A stretch of 64,000 nucleotides of DNA from assembly GCF_008728515.1 (NCBI RefSeq), contig NC_044977.1:2689501-2753500 (forward strand), given 5' to 3'. Below the pieces are notes generated by a model. It made no database searches. It was given only the letters and a program-made list of their open reading frames with translations, and was not told the origin of the DNA. This document shows, in pieces, positions 46,190-58,457 of this stretch. The position numbers were made by a program, and so were the translations under genes. Position 1 is the stretch's first letter. Every line of letters starts with the position of its first letter. Source of the DNA: Papio anubis (Eukaryota; Chordata; Mammalia; Primates; Cercopithecidae).

Positions 46190-46640
46190 CTATTATCAGT
46201 ATTTTTCCTGGCTATTAAAATAGCTTTCTAACTGTTCTCCTCACCTAGCCTAAAAGCCCATCAATTTGTCCTTAACTTAGCTAACAAAGTCATTTCTAAG
46301 CATGCAGATCTGATTATATCTCTTCAGTGCTTAAAACCTTTATAATGGTCTCCACTTTCACATGTTACTGAATGTGCTATATAAAGCATTTTATGATCAG
46401 GTCCCTAAATCTCCAGCCTCATCTCCTACTACTTTCCCTAGCAATACTGCACTTTACCCTTCCACAATACTAAACTTCCTTTTGTTCTTTAAGTGCATTG
46501 TGGCACTTCACTCACCTCTGCTTTTTTTACGTGTTATGCCTCTGACCTAGGCTCTTTTTTACCACTTACCCCCAATCTATCTATTAAGCACTTTCATCTT
46601 TCAAACCCAGTCCAGATTTACATAATCCAGGAAGGTGGGT
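46190..46640 (+). repeat. L2 LINE fragment, plus strand
   Basis: In order: TTTCTAACTGTTCTCCTCAC, CAGATCTGATTATATCTC, TCAGTGCTTAAAACC, TTTTATGATCAGGTCCCTAA, CAGCCTCATCTCCTACTAC, ATCTTTCAAACCCAGTCC. This is the L2 3' region. No usable frame. Confidence 0.78.
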
Positions 46641-47914
46641 ATCAAATATTATTGCTCTATAATTCTCTGTTTTACTTTTTATTCCTGTTCTTTAGCATTA
46701 ATACACTTTCTCCTTGGATTATCTCAACCACTTCCCATATCTTCAATTATTAATGACTCCCAAAGTCAGGATATGACCCCACTTTCTGAATTTTACACAC
46801 ATATATTCAATTGCAACTTATATATAAAACAGACAGTTCAAGTTCAATATGGACAAAAATAAAATTTTATTCCCCCTTGAATTGCTTCTTATCCAAGATC
46901 TCTGCTTCAGAAAATTGCACAACTCCATTATTTAAGGAAAAAAAATTAATGGAAATCTTCCTTGACCCTTCCTTCACCCCTATGACGAGTATTATCCAAT
47001 ATGCAGAACCTTGAAGATACTCCAGCCATCATGCTGGCATTGCTAAGGTTTACATCTTTCCCAATGCCATGGTCACCAATGCTGCTGCCAACACTGTTGC
47101 TGACATTTACATAGAGATTTCTGCCAATGCCATGCCCCAATAGTGCTGCTGACACCATCAGCACCAATGCTGCCAAGGCCTCACACTCTTCATGTCCCAC
47201 AGCAATTACAGAGCAATAGCTCTTTTGAACTGGAGCTTCTTAGTTTGTGTTTCAGTCCTCTTGTCCAAGGATTTGTGTGTGAGATAATGAGATCTGGGCT
47301 ATGTAACAATCTCAGAAACACAAACCCTGCTCAGAATCATCCCTTCTTTCTGTGTACAATATGTGCCAACCATCCTTCAACAAAACCTACCCATCTTGAC
47401 CCTCTTTTCCCCTAGGATGAATTTTTTATTTTTCTGGGAGGTTTTTTGATTCTCCATGTAAACACACCCCTGGAAGCTATTCACCAGTTCTACAAATTAT
47501 GCCTGAACACGCATGAATCTGACAGTAAACAAAACTTAGGCTCATGCAATTACCACTGCCATACAGAACAAGTATTTGTTGGTTAGTGAATTGTTGTTGA
47601 AAGCATAAGTGAATGTTATTCACTTTATATTTATGTTAAGTTTAGGAGGGTTTTTTGTTAGACCTTTATTCTTATTTGATTTCCTTTTTCTAAAATACTA
47701 CTCATGTTCCTAATGGATTACGTTTTCTTTTTTTCTGAGCTCGGAAGGATCATTCTTAAAGAGCTAGGAACATGGATATTACAATTATCATTTCAACTGC
47801 ACACAAGTTGAAAATATAGGTAAATACTATACTATTAAGTTTTAGAAATATGATTTCTTTTCCGTGTTGTAACTAACCTGTTAAATAACGTATGAAAGGT
47901 AAAAGACGAGATAG
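46641..47914. other. Unique DNA with a CAATGCTGC-type degenerate repeat
   Basis: The stretch 47025-47175 contains repeated CCAATGCTGCTGCCA-like and GCCAATGCCATG units in imperfect order. On the minus strand it gives repeated GHGIG-type peptides (frame 46946-47200). The rest shows no gene. Confidence 0.45.
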
Positions 47915-48005
47915 CCCGTCCTCCTGAGGGCAAGCTCTTTGTATACTCAGTGCTTAGCACATTGTCTGGCATATTTTATTTTAGGTCCTCAGTATGTATT
48001 TGTGA
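47915..48005 (+). repeat. L2 LINE 3' end, plus strand
   Basis: GAGGGCAAGCTCTTTGTATA, TGCTTAGCACATTGTCTGGC and GGTCCTCAGTATGTATTTGT follow the L2 3' terminus. Confidence 0.65.
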
Positions 48006-48014
48006 AGGGAAGAG

Positions 48015-48374
48015 TGTCTTAGTCCATTTTCTGCTGCTGTAACAAAATATCACGTGCTGAGTAATTTACAAAGACAACCCATTCATGTAGCTTGCAGCTC
48101 CAGAGGTGGGGAGGCTTCAGAGCACAGCACCAGCATCTGATAAGGGTCATTTCTTGGTGGAACGGCCAAAGAAAAAAGCAAGAGCACATGAGACAAAGAA
48201 AAAGGGGGCTGAATTCCCACAATAACTAACCCACTCCCCCAGTGATAAAAATCTATTAATGAGGGTGGAACCTTCACGGCCTAGTCACCTCTCAAAGGCC
48301 CCACCTCCCAACACTACCACACTGGCAATTAGGTTTCCCCATGAGTTTTGTGGAGGGACATTCAAATCACAGTA
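48015..48374 (-). mobile_element. MLT1-type MaLR LTR, minus strand
   Basis: On the plus strand it begins TGTCTTAGTCCATTTTCTGC and ends CATTCAAATCACAGTA, the inverted ends of an MLT1 LTR. Internal CTCAAAGGCCCCACCTCCCA fits. It pairs in inverted orientation with the copy at 48436. Confidence 0.87.
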
Positions 48375-48435
48375 GTGTTACGTTCCTGAAGCTTGACTTC
48401 TCACAGCCTAGAATCTCTTGGACAAGGAAGCAATG

Positions 48436-48761
48436 TGCTGTGGTCTGAATGTTCCCCAAAATTCATGTGTTAAAACTTAATCGCCAATGTGATAGCAGTA
48501 AGAAGTAGGGCCTTCATGAGGTGAGTATTGGGATCGAGAGTGTTTTCACTGCTTTTTCCTTCTGTCCCTTCTGCCATGTGAGGACACAGCATTCAGGGCA
48601 TTATATTGAAGGCCGAGTCCGGGCCCTCACCAGACACTGAACCTGCCATTGCCTCGATCTTGACTTTCTCAGCCTCCAGAACTACAAGAAATAAATTTGT
48701 ATTGTTTATTCATTATATAGTCTGGGGTCTTTTGTTATAACAGCACAAACAGACTAAGACA
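48436..48761 (+). mobile_element. MLT1-type MaLR LTR, plus strand
   Basis: Begins TGCTGTGGTCTGAATGTTCC and ends CACAAACAGACTAAGACA, with GCCCTCACCAGACACTGAAC and AAGAAATAAATTTGTATTG in order. It lies 61 bp from the minus-strand copy. Confidence 0.88.
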
Positions 48762-49136
48762 CCAGGTCTCCATCTTTCTAGTGGGGCTGGAACATGTGAT
48801 GGTTTTCACTTTATTGTGTTTCTCCGATGGGCTTGAGAGAAAATAATTTGAGAGTCATATGATATGCTAAGGATTACCTACAAAATAATCCTAAAACCAG
48901 GTAAGATCTAGTTAATGTGAGAAAATGCATCATTTGAGTCAGAAATGCCACAAACATTTAAAAAATTCTCTTCCTCTCTCTTTTTTTCTTTCTAAAAAAG
49001 ACACGGAGTTCCAACAATAGATCATCCAGATGTCACAATGAATCACAGATAGATTAAATTCACTGGGCATGAACATATATACCACTATTTAATTAATGCC
49101 ATTTATTTAAGGTAATATGTCCTATCTACACAACAA
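48762..49136. other. Unique DNA
   Basis: No gene or repeat recognised. Confidence 0.4.
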
Positions 49137-49250
49137 TTACCTGGAGTGCATGTTAAACATGCAGATCCCCTGGGGCACTGGAGCCCAGGAATCTAGATTT
49201 TACCAATCCTCCAGGTAATCTGATGCACACATAGGTTAAAAGCTACTGAT
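49137..49250 (+). repeat. MER5-type (hAT-Charlie) fragment
   Basis: ATTACCTGGAGTGCATGTTA, CATGCAGATCCCCTGGGG, then CCTCCAGGTAATCTGATGCA. This is the core of a MER5A-like nonautonomous element without clear terminal repeats. Confidence 0.72.
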
Positions 49251-52200
49251 TGAAGGAATTTATAAGAACAACATAGATTGTATGCTGGTGAAACTGGTAC
49301 ATATCTAATTAATTTATATTGGAAGAAGTATCATATATTTAAACTAGCATTAAATAAAATAAAAAGCATAAGTGAGAGTCAAGAAGAATTTTGCTTGATG
49401 ATATTGTTGCCTTTGTACCTGCTTCTGCCTAGTGTCAAGATTTTACTTTATATACTAGCTAAAACTTTTTATGACTTTAATCACTTTCTAGAGATAACAC
49501 CAGTCAAAACGTTAAAGTCAACTCTTGGTCAAAATTGCGTGATGCAACCCAGATGAGATAAGATTGATATTTATGTTTTAGGTACATAATAGATGCAAGA
49601 AGGTTGAAAGACTAGTTTTTTTAGTAACTACTACCTTCTGTTATTTAGAAAATTTGTTGATATAAAATGTAGAATTGTGGTTTTCCTTTTCTATGAAAGA
49701 AAACTAAGTATTTTGGACAATTGTAACCAATCTTCATTCTGCACAGTATTTCTTTTCAGTCAGATATCCTTTGCCCTACTTCTCTTTTTGTACCCTGAGA
49801 AACTTTAACATTTTAAAATCTCCTTCCTTGTTGGAATAGAGAGCACATACCTGACTCACACTTAGAAAGTCTATGAATTGCATGTCCAAAAATGGAACTA
49901 GCTCAGCTAGTTCTTTCCATTCCTTGTTGGATATTAGTGCCAGTTCTAATGAGCTCAGTCTCCTAGGGAGCATTTTAATAGTTTCTTTACCTCCCCTGAT
50001 GACCGTATTTATGCTGAGTTTTGATGCAGTATACAGGACTTGTGTAGTAATTAGCATTCAAATGGACCAGCGATTTCCCTTTCAGTAAGTGGGTTGTACA
50101 TTTTCAAGCTTGGAAATGGAATCCAGTGAGTTAGAGCTTGTAATAATCAAGATATATTAACAATTCAAATCCTAAATTAAACATCCAAGAGAGAAGGTGC
50201 GAAAAGGAAGCATCATCCATCTCATGGACTGCTTAAAAAACCAAAAGGGAATAAAATAATGAAGAGGGCAAACTATCAGGGCTAATGTGTATTAGCAAAA
50301 GTGAGTAGCTATATAGAGAGCTCTCTGTCTCTCTGTGTATATACATATATATATAAAACAAACAATTCCAAAGAGATGCTAAATGATGAAGTACGTCACT
50401 TTTAAGGTGTAAAACATTAATATCTTTAGTCACTGGTTGAAATGGTTTCAATATAGTCATTGATAAAATTTAGGCAAAAAAATGATTAAATACCTGGCTA
50501 ATAGATATTTTAGGGTATTGGGGAAATTACCTGTAACCTTAATAAAGAGCTGGCACTTATTCCAGATAAAGCTTGAGAATCAAAATAATTTTGCAGTTTT
50601 CTCAAAGCCCATTATAGTATCTGAACACATTTAACTTTTAATGTGATAATATTTTGAGACATTGATCCCCTGTCAAAACTAATAAAATTCTTGTACTTTT
50701 CCTTAGAAAATGTACATCTATTCATACAGCAACTTATTAACACTCTTTTTTCATCATTAAATTAAAGAGGTGGAGCAAATAAAAGTAAAATGACTTTACA
50801 CTTCAAGTCTTTAGTAAATAATAGTCATATAATTTATACACAAATTATTGATTTAATTTTGATTTTCTTTTATTCCTAAGTCTATGCCTATAATGAATGG
50901 TTACAAAGTAAAACAATAGCAATAAAGATCTTGAATAAAAACACAGATAAAGATAATTTTGCTAAATAAATATCTCTCAAGCACAAAATAATAAAAGGAT
51001 TATAGTTTGTAAACAATCACCTATCATGTTTGCAAAACATCGAAATAGTTCACTATTATTCACATCTAAAAATGAAAGGGAAAGCCCAAGAAATCAAACT
51101 ACTATAAACTACCCGCATTTTATTTAAAAGATACTTTTGCTACATTTATGCCCTCCACAAAAAGGATGAAGGTATTTTTAGCACAATTAACCAAATACCC
51201 TTGAGCCTGCTTTCCTGTTCATGGCTTCAGGTTGGTCAACGTGAAATTTAATTTGTGCTAATCTTCTCAAGGTCAGTACAGTGTGAAACACACTGTACAC
51301 TGGAGTTACTCAACTTACAGTAGCAATGCAATTATAAAATTTTACAAAATAATGTCTTAGAAGTTTCTAATAAAAAAAAAAGAAGCCTTGAGGATCCATT
51401 ACCAGGGATGAAACTTTGCTAAAATTACAAAGGAGAGGGAGTGTTCCAGGTAGGCCGACAGAGACTGCAAATGAACTTTTAAAATGAATTTAGGAATTAT
51501 GGAAGGACTTCACTTAAAGCTACGGTTACAGATTATTTCTTGATAAGCTGAAACTTAAGAGGTATGGAGAAGTCACCTGAATGTTACTGTTAATAAAAAG
51601 TACCTCTAATCTAAGAAACTCTATCCTCTAATAACATCTAATAATGCAATTGTTTAGGATCAATTTGTCTAGTAGTGAAAATTTGAAATTTCTCTTGTAT
51701 AGGAACTAACTGTCATGACTCTATATAAGCTAGAAAAATATGCATCTTATATTTAGGGGACTCTCTGAAATCATTTAGGTGGCCAATCCAGTTACATACC
51801 TAATTCATCTAAAAAACGTTAGTTAGTGGCACACATAAACAACTTTTAAATGCACAGTAGGTGGTAAAGAAAATGGGTGTGGTGTATAATTTGTATTCTA
51901 AATGCACAAAGCTATTACATTGGAAGAAAATCCTACAAAACACTTAATGGATTAAACTTGAAAAGGAGTAATGATGTGAAAAAATATACAGGAGAAGAAG
52001 CAAATTGCATGCAATAAGGCAGAAAATAAAATTCAGTGAGATTTAAGTTTGTAAACAGTTATCTCAGAGAAGTTCCCAGTTTCTGCGAACTCATAACAGA
52101 GCTATAAAAATGTGATAAGGATTGAATAACTTGATCCTACGAAATTAAAATACATGTGTGTGCATATGTATGTGTATCTATACCACTTAGATAAATAGTA

Positions 52201-53458
52201 TTGAAAGCCATATTTTAACCATACACCAGCATTTAAACGAAACATAAAGCAAATAAAGTAGAAATTTATTCAAAATAATTCACAGCAACTCCATTACAGT
52301 ATTCCATGATGAGCTCAGTATGGTCAGATAAAATATATAAAATTCATTGAAATCTAATAAATCTGTTATTGTTTCTATCTGAAGATAATTATATAATACC
52401 ACTTTTGACATTAGGAACACTTTGAGTTATCCATTCAGAAAACTAGTTAATCTGGAAATAAAAAGATAAATGGAAAAAAATTTAGAGTCATATTTAGAAT
52501 GGCTTTACATTTAAGGGAATAATAAGAAAAAAGAGGAATGTGTTTTAAAAATAAACTTTATTTCTTGATTTCAAAAAAACTTTCAATTTTAGATTTATTT
52601 TGTGATAGATGCAAAAAATTCTTTTAACCTGCTCAGCCTAAACTGTCCAGAGAAGAGTTTGAAAAATACACCGCTAGAACATTTTAAACTAGACTAGAAA
52701 GAATAACCAGTAATATACATGGAAGAACTTTCCACATTAATCAGCTTATTGAGATGATGGGAATAACTACCTTTATTGATCAGAATTAGAAAAATAATGT
52801 AGCATCTCAAATAATGCACTATCTCAAGATATTCAACACTTAGCTATGGCTATACTTTTCTTATTATCATAATTATTCATATGTGTTACAAAATGGTTGA
52901 AACCTTATTTATATGTAACTTCATAATAATCAAATAATTATCTGGCTTAATGAGTGATTTGAATACTCAAATAATAACAATATAGGATTTTAGTGATGAC
53001 TCTGCAAGACAACATAATATATGTGCGTTGCATGTTCTTAGGCATGTCTCCAAGTTAGAAAGAAAACGGTTGTAACTTTTCTATACCCATTTACATTATT
53101 TTCATCCTTCAAAGATCAGGGTTGGGTTTCACCTCCTCTATGAGACATTGTCAATATTTTCAGCCAACACTGATTATTTTCTTTTCTGATAATGCAGGTT
53201 GCCTGCTTAAATAATATTGGCAAACCAGAAGCTTTAAAAAAACAGACAGACAAAATTGATGGCATAAATATTTTTTGAAAAACATCATAAAGTCAATAGA
53301 CAAAAAAAATTAGGGGTAAGATTTATAATGCAATGACATAAGATTAATACCTGTAAAATATAAGGAGCTTGGCAGTATGTTGAAGACCAAATGCAAATGT
53401 CAACAAATAAGAAAAGACATTCAAGCTCATTAAAATTTAAGAAAACATAAATAACATA
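49251..53458. other. Unique AT-rich DNA, 4.2 kb, the longest repeat-poor stretch
   Basis: No young transposon. The stretch 53100-53190 may be L2 (TTCATCCTTCAAAGATCAGG, CACCTCCTCTATGAGACATT). The minus-strand 93-codon frame 49776-50057 and plus-strand 92-codon frame 49278-49556 have no recognisable domain, and a (TA)/(CT) patch lies at 50310-50356. I see no exon-like structure. Confidence 0.45.
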
Positions 53459-53580
53459 TATACACACACACACACATATATTATATTTGTGTATATATAC
53501 ACACACACATATATATATTATATATGTGTATATATACACACACATACATATATATTATATATGTGTATATATACACATAC
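53459..53580. repeat. 37-bp AT/AC minisatellite
   Basis: Units starting TGTATATATACACA at 53490-53526, 53527-53563 and partly 53564-53580, preceded by a shorter unit at about 53459-53489. Each unit has a (AC)n and a (TA)n block and is largely self-complementary. It accounts for the 86-codon minus-strand frame rich in YIYIC. Confidence 0.9.
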
Positions 53581-53689
53581 TATATCGATAAATATAGTGT
53601 TTAATGCAGTGTTATTGATAAGTACAAAAGCAAAAAAAGAAAAAGGTGAATGATCAATAGAAAAATGGAGAAGAAAATTTTTGTACATC

Positions 53690-54040
53690 TGTTATATTAG
53701 TTTGTTTTCATGCTGCTGATAGACATACACAAGACTAGGGTATTTACAAAAGAATGAGGTTTCATGGAGAACTCACATTTCCATATGCATGCGGAAGCTT
53801 CATAATCATGGCAGAAAGCAAGGAGAAGCAAGTCACAACTTATGTAGATGGCAGCAGGCAAAAGGAGAGCTTGTGCAGGGAAATTCCACCTTATAAAGCA
53901 GATCTAGTGAGATTTACTCACTAGCACAAGAACAGCACAGGAAAACCTGCCCCCATGATTCAATTACCTCCCACTGGTCCCTCTCACAGCACGTGGGAAG
54001 TCAAGATGAGATTTGGGTGGAGACACAGCCAAATCATATA
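53690..54040 (-). mobile_element. 3' LTR of the THE1-like element
   Basis: About 350 bp. TTCATGGAGAACTCACATTT and GGGTGGAGACACAGCCAAATC match the partner LTR at 55609-55965 (TTTAATAGAGAACTCACAGT; GGGTGGAGATACAGCCAAAC). Confidence 0.88.
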
Positions 54041-55608
54041 ATTTCACCCCTGGCCGCGACAAATCCCTTGTCCTCACGTTTCAGCATCAATCATGCCCTC
54101 CACAGTCCCCCAAAGTCTTTTCTCATTCTAGCAATAAGTCAAAAGTCCGCAGTCCAAAGTCTCATCTGAGACAAGGCAAGTCCCTTCCACCTATGAGCCT
54201 GTAAAATCAAAAGCAAGTTAGTTATTTCCTAGATGCAATGGGGGTACAGACTTTGGATAAGTACAACCATTCCAAATAGGAGAAATTGGCCAAAACAAAG
54301 GGACTACAGGCCTCATGGAGCAGTCAGATCTTAAAACTCCGAAGTGATCTGCTTTGACTCCTTGTCTCACATCCAGGTCACAATGATGCAAGTAATGTGT
54401 TGCCATGATCTTGGGCAGCTCCACCCCTCTGGCTTTGCAGGGTACAGCCTCCCTCTCAGCTGCTTTCATGGGCTGGCATTGAGTGTCTGCAGCTTTTCCA
54501 GGTGCATGGTGCAAGCTGTCAGTAGATCCACAATTCTTGAGTCTGCTGTACAGTGGCTCTTTTCTCACAGCTCCACTGGGCTCTGCACCAGTAGGGACTT
54601 TGTGTGGGGGCTCCGACCCCACATTTCCCTTCTGCACTGCCCTAGCAGAGGTTCTCCATGACAGCTCTGTCCCTGCAGCAAACTTTTGCCTGGACATTTA
54701 GGTGTTTCCATACATCTTCTGTATGTATGGAATACATCTAGGCAGTTCCCAAACCTCAATTCTTGACCTCTGTGCACCCACAGGCTCAACACCACATGGA
54801 GACTGCCAAGGTTTGGGGCTTGCACCATCTGAAGCCACGGCCTGAGCTCAATGTTGGCCATTTTTGGCCATGATTGGAGTGGCTAAGATGCAGAACACCA
54901 AGTCCGTAGGCAACACACAGCATGGGACCCTGGACCTGGCCCACAAAACCAGTTTTTCCTCATAGGCTTCCATGCTTGTGATGGGAGGGGCTTCCATGAA
55001 GACCTCTGACATGCCCTGGAGACATTTTCCCCATTGTCCTAGGAATTAATATTTGTCTCCTCATTACTTATGCAAATTTATGCAGCTGGCTTGAATTTTT
55101 CCTCAGAAAATGGATTTTTCTTTTCTATCACTTTGTCAGGCTGCAAGTTTGTCAAACTTTTATGCTCGATTTCTCTTTTAAAATTGAATGCTTTTAGCAG
55201 CATCCAAGTCACCTCTTGAATCCTTTGCTGCTTAAAAATGCATTCTGCCAGATACCCTAAATCATCTCTCTCAAATTTAAAGTTCCACAAATCTCTAGGG
55301 CAGGGGCAAAATTCTGCCAGTCTCTTTGCTAAAATATACCAAATGTCACTTTTGCTCTAGTTCCCGACAAGTTCCTCATCTCCATCTGGTACCACCTCAG
55401 CCGGGACCTTATTATACATATCACTATCAGCATTTTGGGCAAAGCCATTCAACAAGTCTCTAGGAAGTTCCAAACTTTCCCATATTTTTTTGTCTTTTTC
55501 TGAGCCCTCCAGATTGTTTCACCATCTGCCTGTTACCCAGTTCCAAAGTCTTTTCCACATTTTGAGGTATCTTTTCACCAATGCCCCACTCTACTGGTAC
55601 CAATTTAC

Positions 55609-55965
55609 TGTGTTAGTCCATTTTCACCCTGCTGATAAAGACATACCCAAGACTGGACAGTTTACAAAAGAATGAGGTTTAATAGAGAACTCACAGTTCC
55701 ACATGGCTGGGGAAGCCTCACAATCATGGCAGAAGGCAAAGAGGAGCAAGTTACATCTTATGTAGATGGTGGCAAGCAACAAGAGTGCTTGTGCGGGGAA
55801 ACTTCATCTTATAAAGCCACCAGATCTCATGCTACTTATTCACTATCACAAGAACAGCACAGGAAAGACCTGCCCCCGTGAGTGAATTACCTCCCATTGG
55901 ATCCCTCCCACAACATGTAGGAATTCACAATGAGATTTGGGTGGAGATACAGCCAAACCATGTCA
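55609..55965 (-). mobile_element. 5' LTR of the THE1-like element
   Basis: 357 bp, starting TGTGTTAGTCCATTTTCACC on the plus strand and ending ACCATGTCA. Small differences from the partner LTR show post-insertion decay. Confidence 0.88.
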
Positions 55966-56128
55966 TCAATGTTTTGGAATTTTATACAGAAAGGAAAAAA
56001 AGTCAAGTGTCTCCTGACTCCCATAGTGCAATTAAATCATTCCATGTTCTTTAGTTTTCCATGTTCTTTAGGTTTCCTCACTTTCTAAAGGTAACAAATG
56101 TTAATATGACCAAGTAAGCCATGCTACT

Positions 56129-56503
56129 TGATATGGTTTAGCTGTGTCCCCACCCAAATCTCATCTTGAATTGTAGTTTCTATAATTCCCATGTGCAGTG
56201 GGAGGGACACAGTGGGAGGTAATTGAATCATGGGAATGATTACCCTCACGCTATTTTCATGATAATGAGTGAGTTCTCATGCGATCTGATGGTTTTATAA
56301 GGAGCTTTTCCCCTTTTGCTTGGCACTTCTCATTGCTGCCTTCATGTGAACAATGACATGTTTGCTTCCCCTTCTGCCATGATTGTAAGTTTCCTGAGAC
56401 CTCCCTAGCCATGCTGAACTGTGAGTCAATTAAACCTCTTTTCTTTATAAATTACCCAGTCTTGTGTATCTCTTTATTAGCAGCATGAGAATGAACTAAT
56501 ACA
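56129..56503 (+). mobile_element. 5' LTR of the MST-like element
   Basis: 375 bp, TGATATGGTTTAGCTGTGTC to GAATGAACTAATACA. Confidence 0.93.
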
Positions 56504-58085
56504 GTAAATTGGTACTGGGTAGTGGGGTGCTGCTGTAAAGATACCTGCAAATGTGCAAGCAACATTGGAAGTGGGTAACAGGCAGAAGTTGAAACAGTTT
56601 GGAGGGCTCAGAAGAAGAGAGGAAAAGATGGGAAAGTTCAGAACTTCCTAGAGACTTGGAAGGCTCAGAAGACAGGAAGACGTGGGGAACTTTGGAACTT
56701 CCGAGAGGCTTGTTGAATGGCCTTGACCAAAATGCTGATAGTCATATGGACAATAAAGTCCAGGCTGAGGTGGTCTCAGATGGAGATGAGGAACTTGTTG
56801 GGAGCTGAAATAAAGGTCACTCTTGCTATGCAAAGAGAATGGCAGCATTTTGCTTTTGTCCTAGAAATTTGTGAAACTTTGAACTTGAGAGAGATGATTT
56901 AGGGTATCTGGTGGAAGAAATTTCTAAGAAGCAAAGTGTTCAAGAGGAAGCAGAGCATAAAAGTTTCAAAAATTTGCAACCTGAAGATGTGATAGAAAAG
57001 AAAATCATCACATTTTCTGGGGAGAAATTCAACCTGGCTGCAGAAATTTGTGTATGCAATGAGGAGCCAAATGTTAATCAAGACAATAGGGAAAATGTCT
57101 CCAGGTCAAGTCAGAGACCTTCACAGCAATCCCTTCACCACAGGCCTAGAGACCTAGGAGGGAATATGGTTTTGTGGGCCAGGCCTAGGGCTCCCCTACT
57201 CTATGCAGCCTCAGGACAAGGTGCCCTGCATCCTAGCTGCTTCAACTTCAGCCATGGATAAAAAGGGATAGTGTACAGCTCAGGCTGTTACTTCAGAGGA
57301 TGCAAGCCCCAAGCCTTGGCAGCTTCCCCATGGTGTTAGGTCTATGGGTGTACAGAAGCCAAGAACTGAGGTTTGGGAACCTCTGCCTACATTTCAGAGG
57401 ATGTATGGACATGCCTGAATGTCCAGGCAGAAGTTCACTGCAGAGGTGGAGCCCTCATGGTGAACCTCTGCTAGGGCAATGCAGAAGGGAAATGTGGCGT
57501 CAGCACCTCCACACAGAGTCCCCTCTGGTGCACTGCCTAGTGAAGCTGTGAGGAGAGGGCCACCATCTTCCAGACCCCAGAATGGAAACTGACAGCTTGC
57601 ATTGTGCACCTGGAAAAGGCACAGACACTCAACACCAGGCCATGAAGGCAACTGGGAGTGGGGCTGTATCCTGCAAACCCACAGGAGCAGTGCTGCTCAA
57701 GGCTGTGGGAGTTCACATCTTGCATCACCATCACCTGGATGTGAAACATGGAGTAAATTGAGATATTTTCAGAGTTTTAAGATTTGACCGCTCTGCCAGA
57801 TTTCAGGCTTGAATGGGGCCTGTAGCCACTTTGTTTTGGCAAATTTCTCCCATTTGGAATGGGTGTATTTATCCAATCCCCATATCCCCATTCTATCTAG
57901 GAAGTAGCTAACTTGCTTTTAATTTTATAGGCTCATAAGCAGAAGGGACTTGTCTCAGATGAGACTTTGGACTTGGACTTTGGGGTTAATAATAGAATTA
58001 GCTAAGACTTTAGTGAACTGTTGGAAAGGCATGATTGTATTTTGAAATGTTAGGATATGAGATTTGGGAAGGGCCAGGGGCAGCA

Positions 58086-58457
58086 TGATATGCTTTGGCT
58101 GTGTCGCCACCGTAATCTCATCTTGAATTGTAGTTCCCATAATCTCCATGTGTCATGGGAGGGACCCAGTAGCAGGTAACTGAATTATAGGGCAGCTACT
58201 TCCATGCTGTTTTTGTGATAGTGAGTGAGTTCTCATGAGATCTGATGGTTTTATAAGGCACTTTTCCCTGTTTGCTTGGCAATTCTTTCTGCCATAATGG
58301 GAAGAAGGGTGTGTTTGCTTCCCCTTCCACCATGATTGTATGTTTCCTGAGGCCCCTCCTAGCCATGCTGAACTGTGAGTCAATAAAATCTTTTTGCTTT
58401 ATAAATTACCTAGTCTCAGGTATGCCTTTATTAGCAGTGTGAGAATTGACTAATACA
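58086..58457 (+). mobile_element. 3' LTR of the MST-like element
   Basis: 372 bp, TGATATGCTTTGGCTGTGTC to AATTGACTAATACA. Comparison with 56129-56503 would date the insertion. Confidence 0.93.

Larger units (their letters stand above)
53690..55965 (-). mobile_element. THE1-like MaLR element with both LTRs, minus strand
   Basis: Left (3') LTR about 53690-54040, internal 54041-55608, right (5') LTR 55609-55965. The LTR ends match MaLR (TATATTAGTTTGTTTTCATG; AGCCAAACCATGTCA). LTR text such as GCTTGTGCAGGGAAATTCC is THE1-like. The internal boundary reads TACTGGTACCAATTTAC next to the 5' LTR, the inverted primer-binding-like region. No gag, pol or env frame is intact; MaLR elements are nonautonomous relatives of ERV-L. 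No convincing target duplication. Confidence 0.9.
56129..58457 (+). mobile_element. MST-like MaLR element with both LTRs, plus strand
   Basis: LTR 56129-56503, internal 56504-58085, LTR 58086-58457. A perfect 5-bp target duplication CTACT lies at 56124-56128 and 58458-58462, fixing the exact ends (2,329 bp). The internal region starts GTAAATTGGTACTGGGTAGT, the primer-binding-like segment. Internal frames (for example 56911-57261) are decayed and show no intact retroviral gene. The LTR phrase CTTTTCCCCTTTTGCTTGGC is MSTA/B-like. The internal part is homologous to the inverted element at 54041-55608. Confidence 0.95.

Noticed and set aside
49776..50057. 93-codon minus-strand frame in unique DNA
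   Set aside because: No known domain, no splice or promoter context, and the length is within chance expectation.
53285..53545. 86-codon YIYIC-rich frame
   Set aside because: Product of the AT/AC minisatellite.
54218..54697. 159-codon minus-strand frame, the longest in the window
   Set aside because: It lies in the THE1-like internal region. No gag, protease or other motif is visible, MaLR internal DNA is known to be decayed, and the homologous part of the MST-like element is broken by stops.
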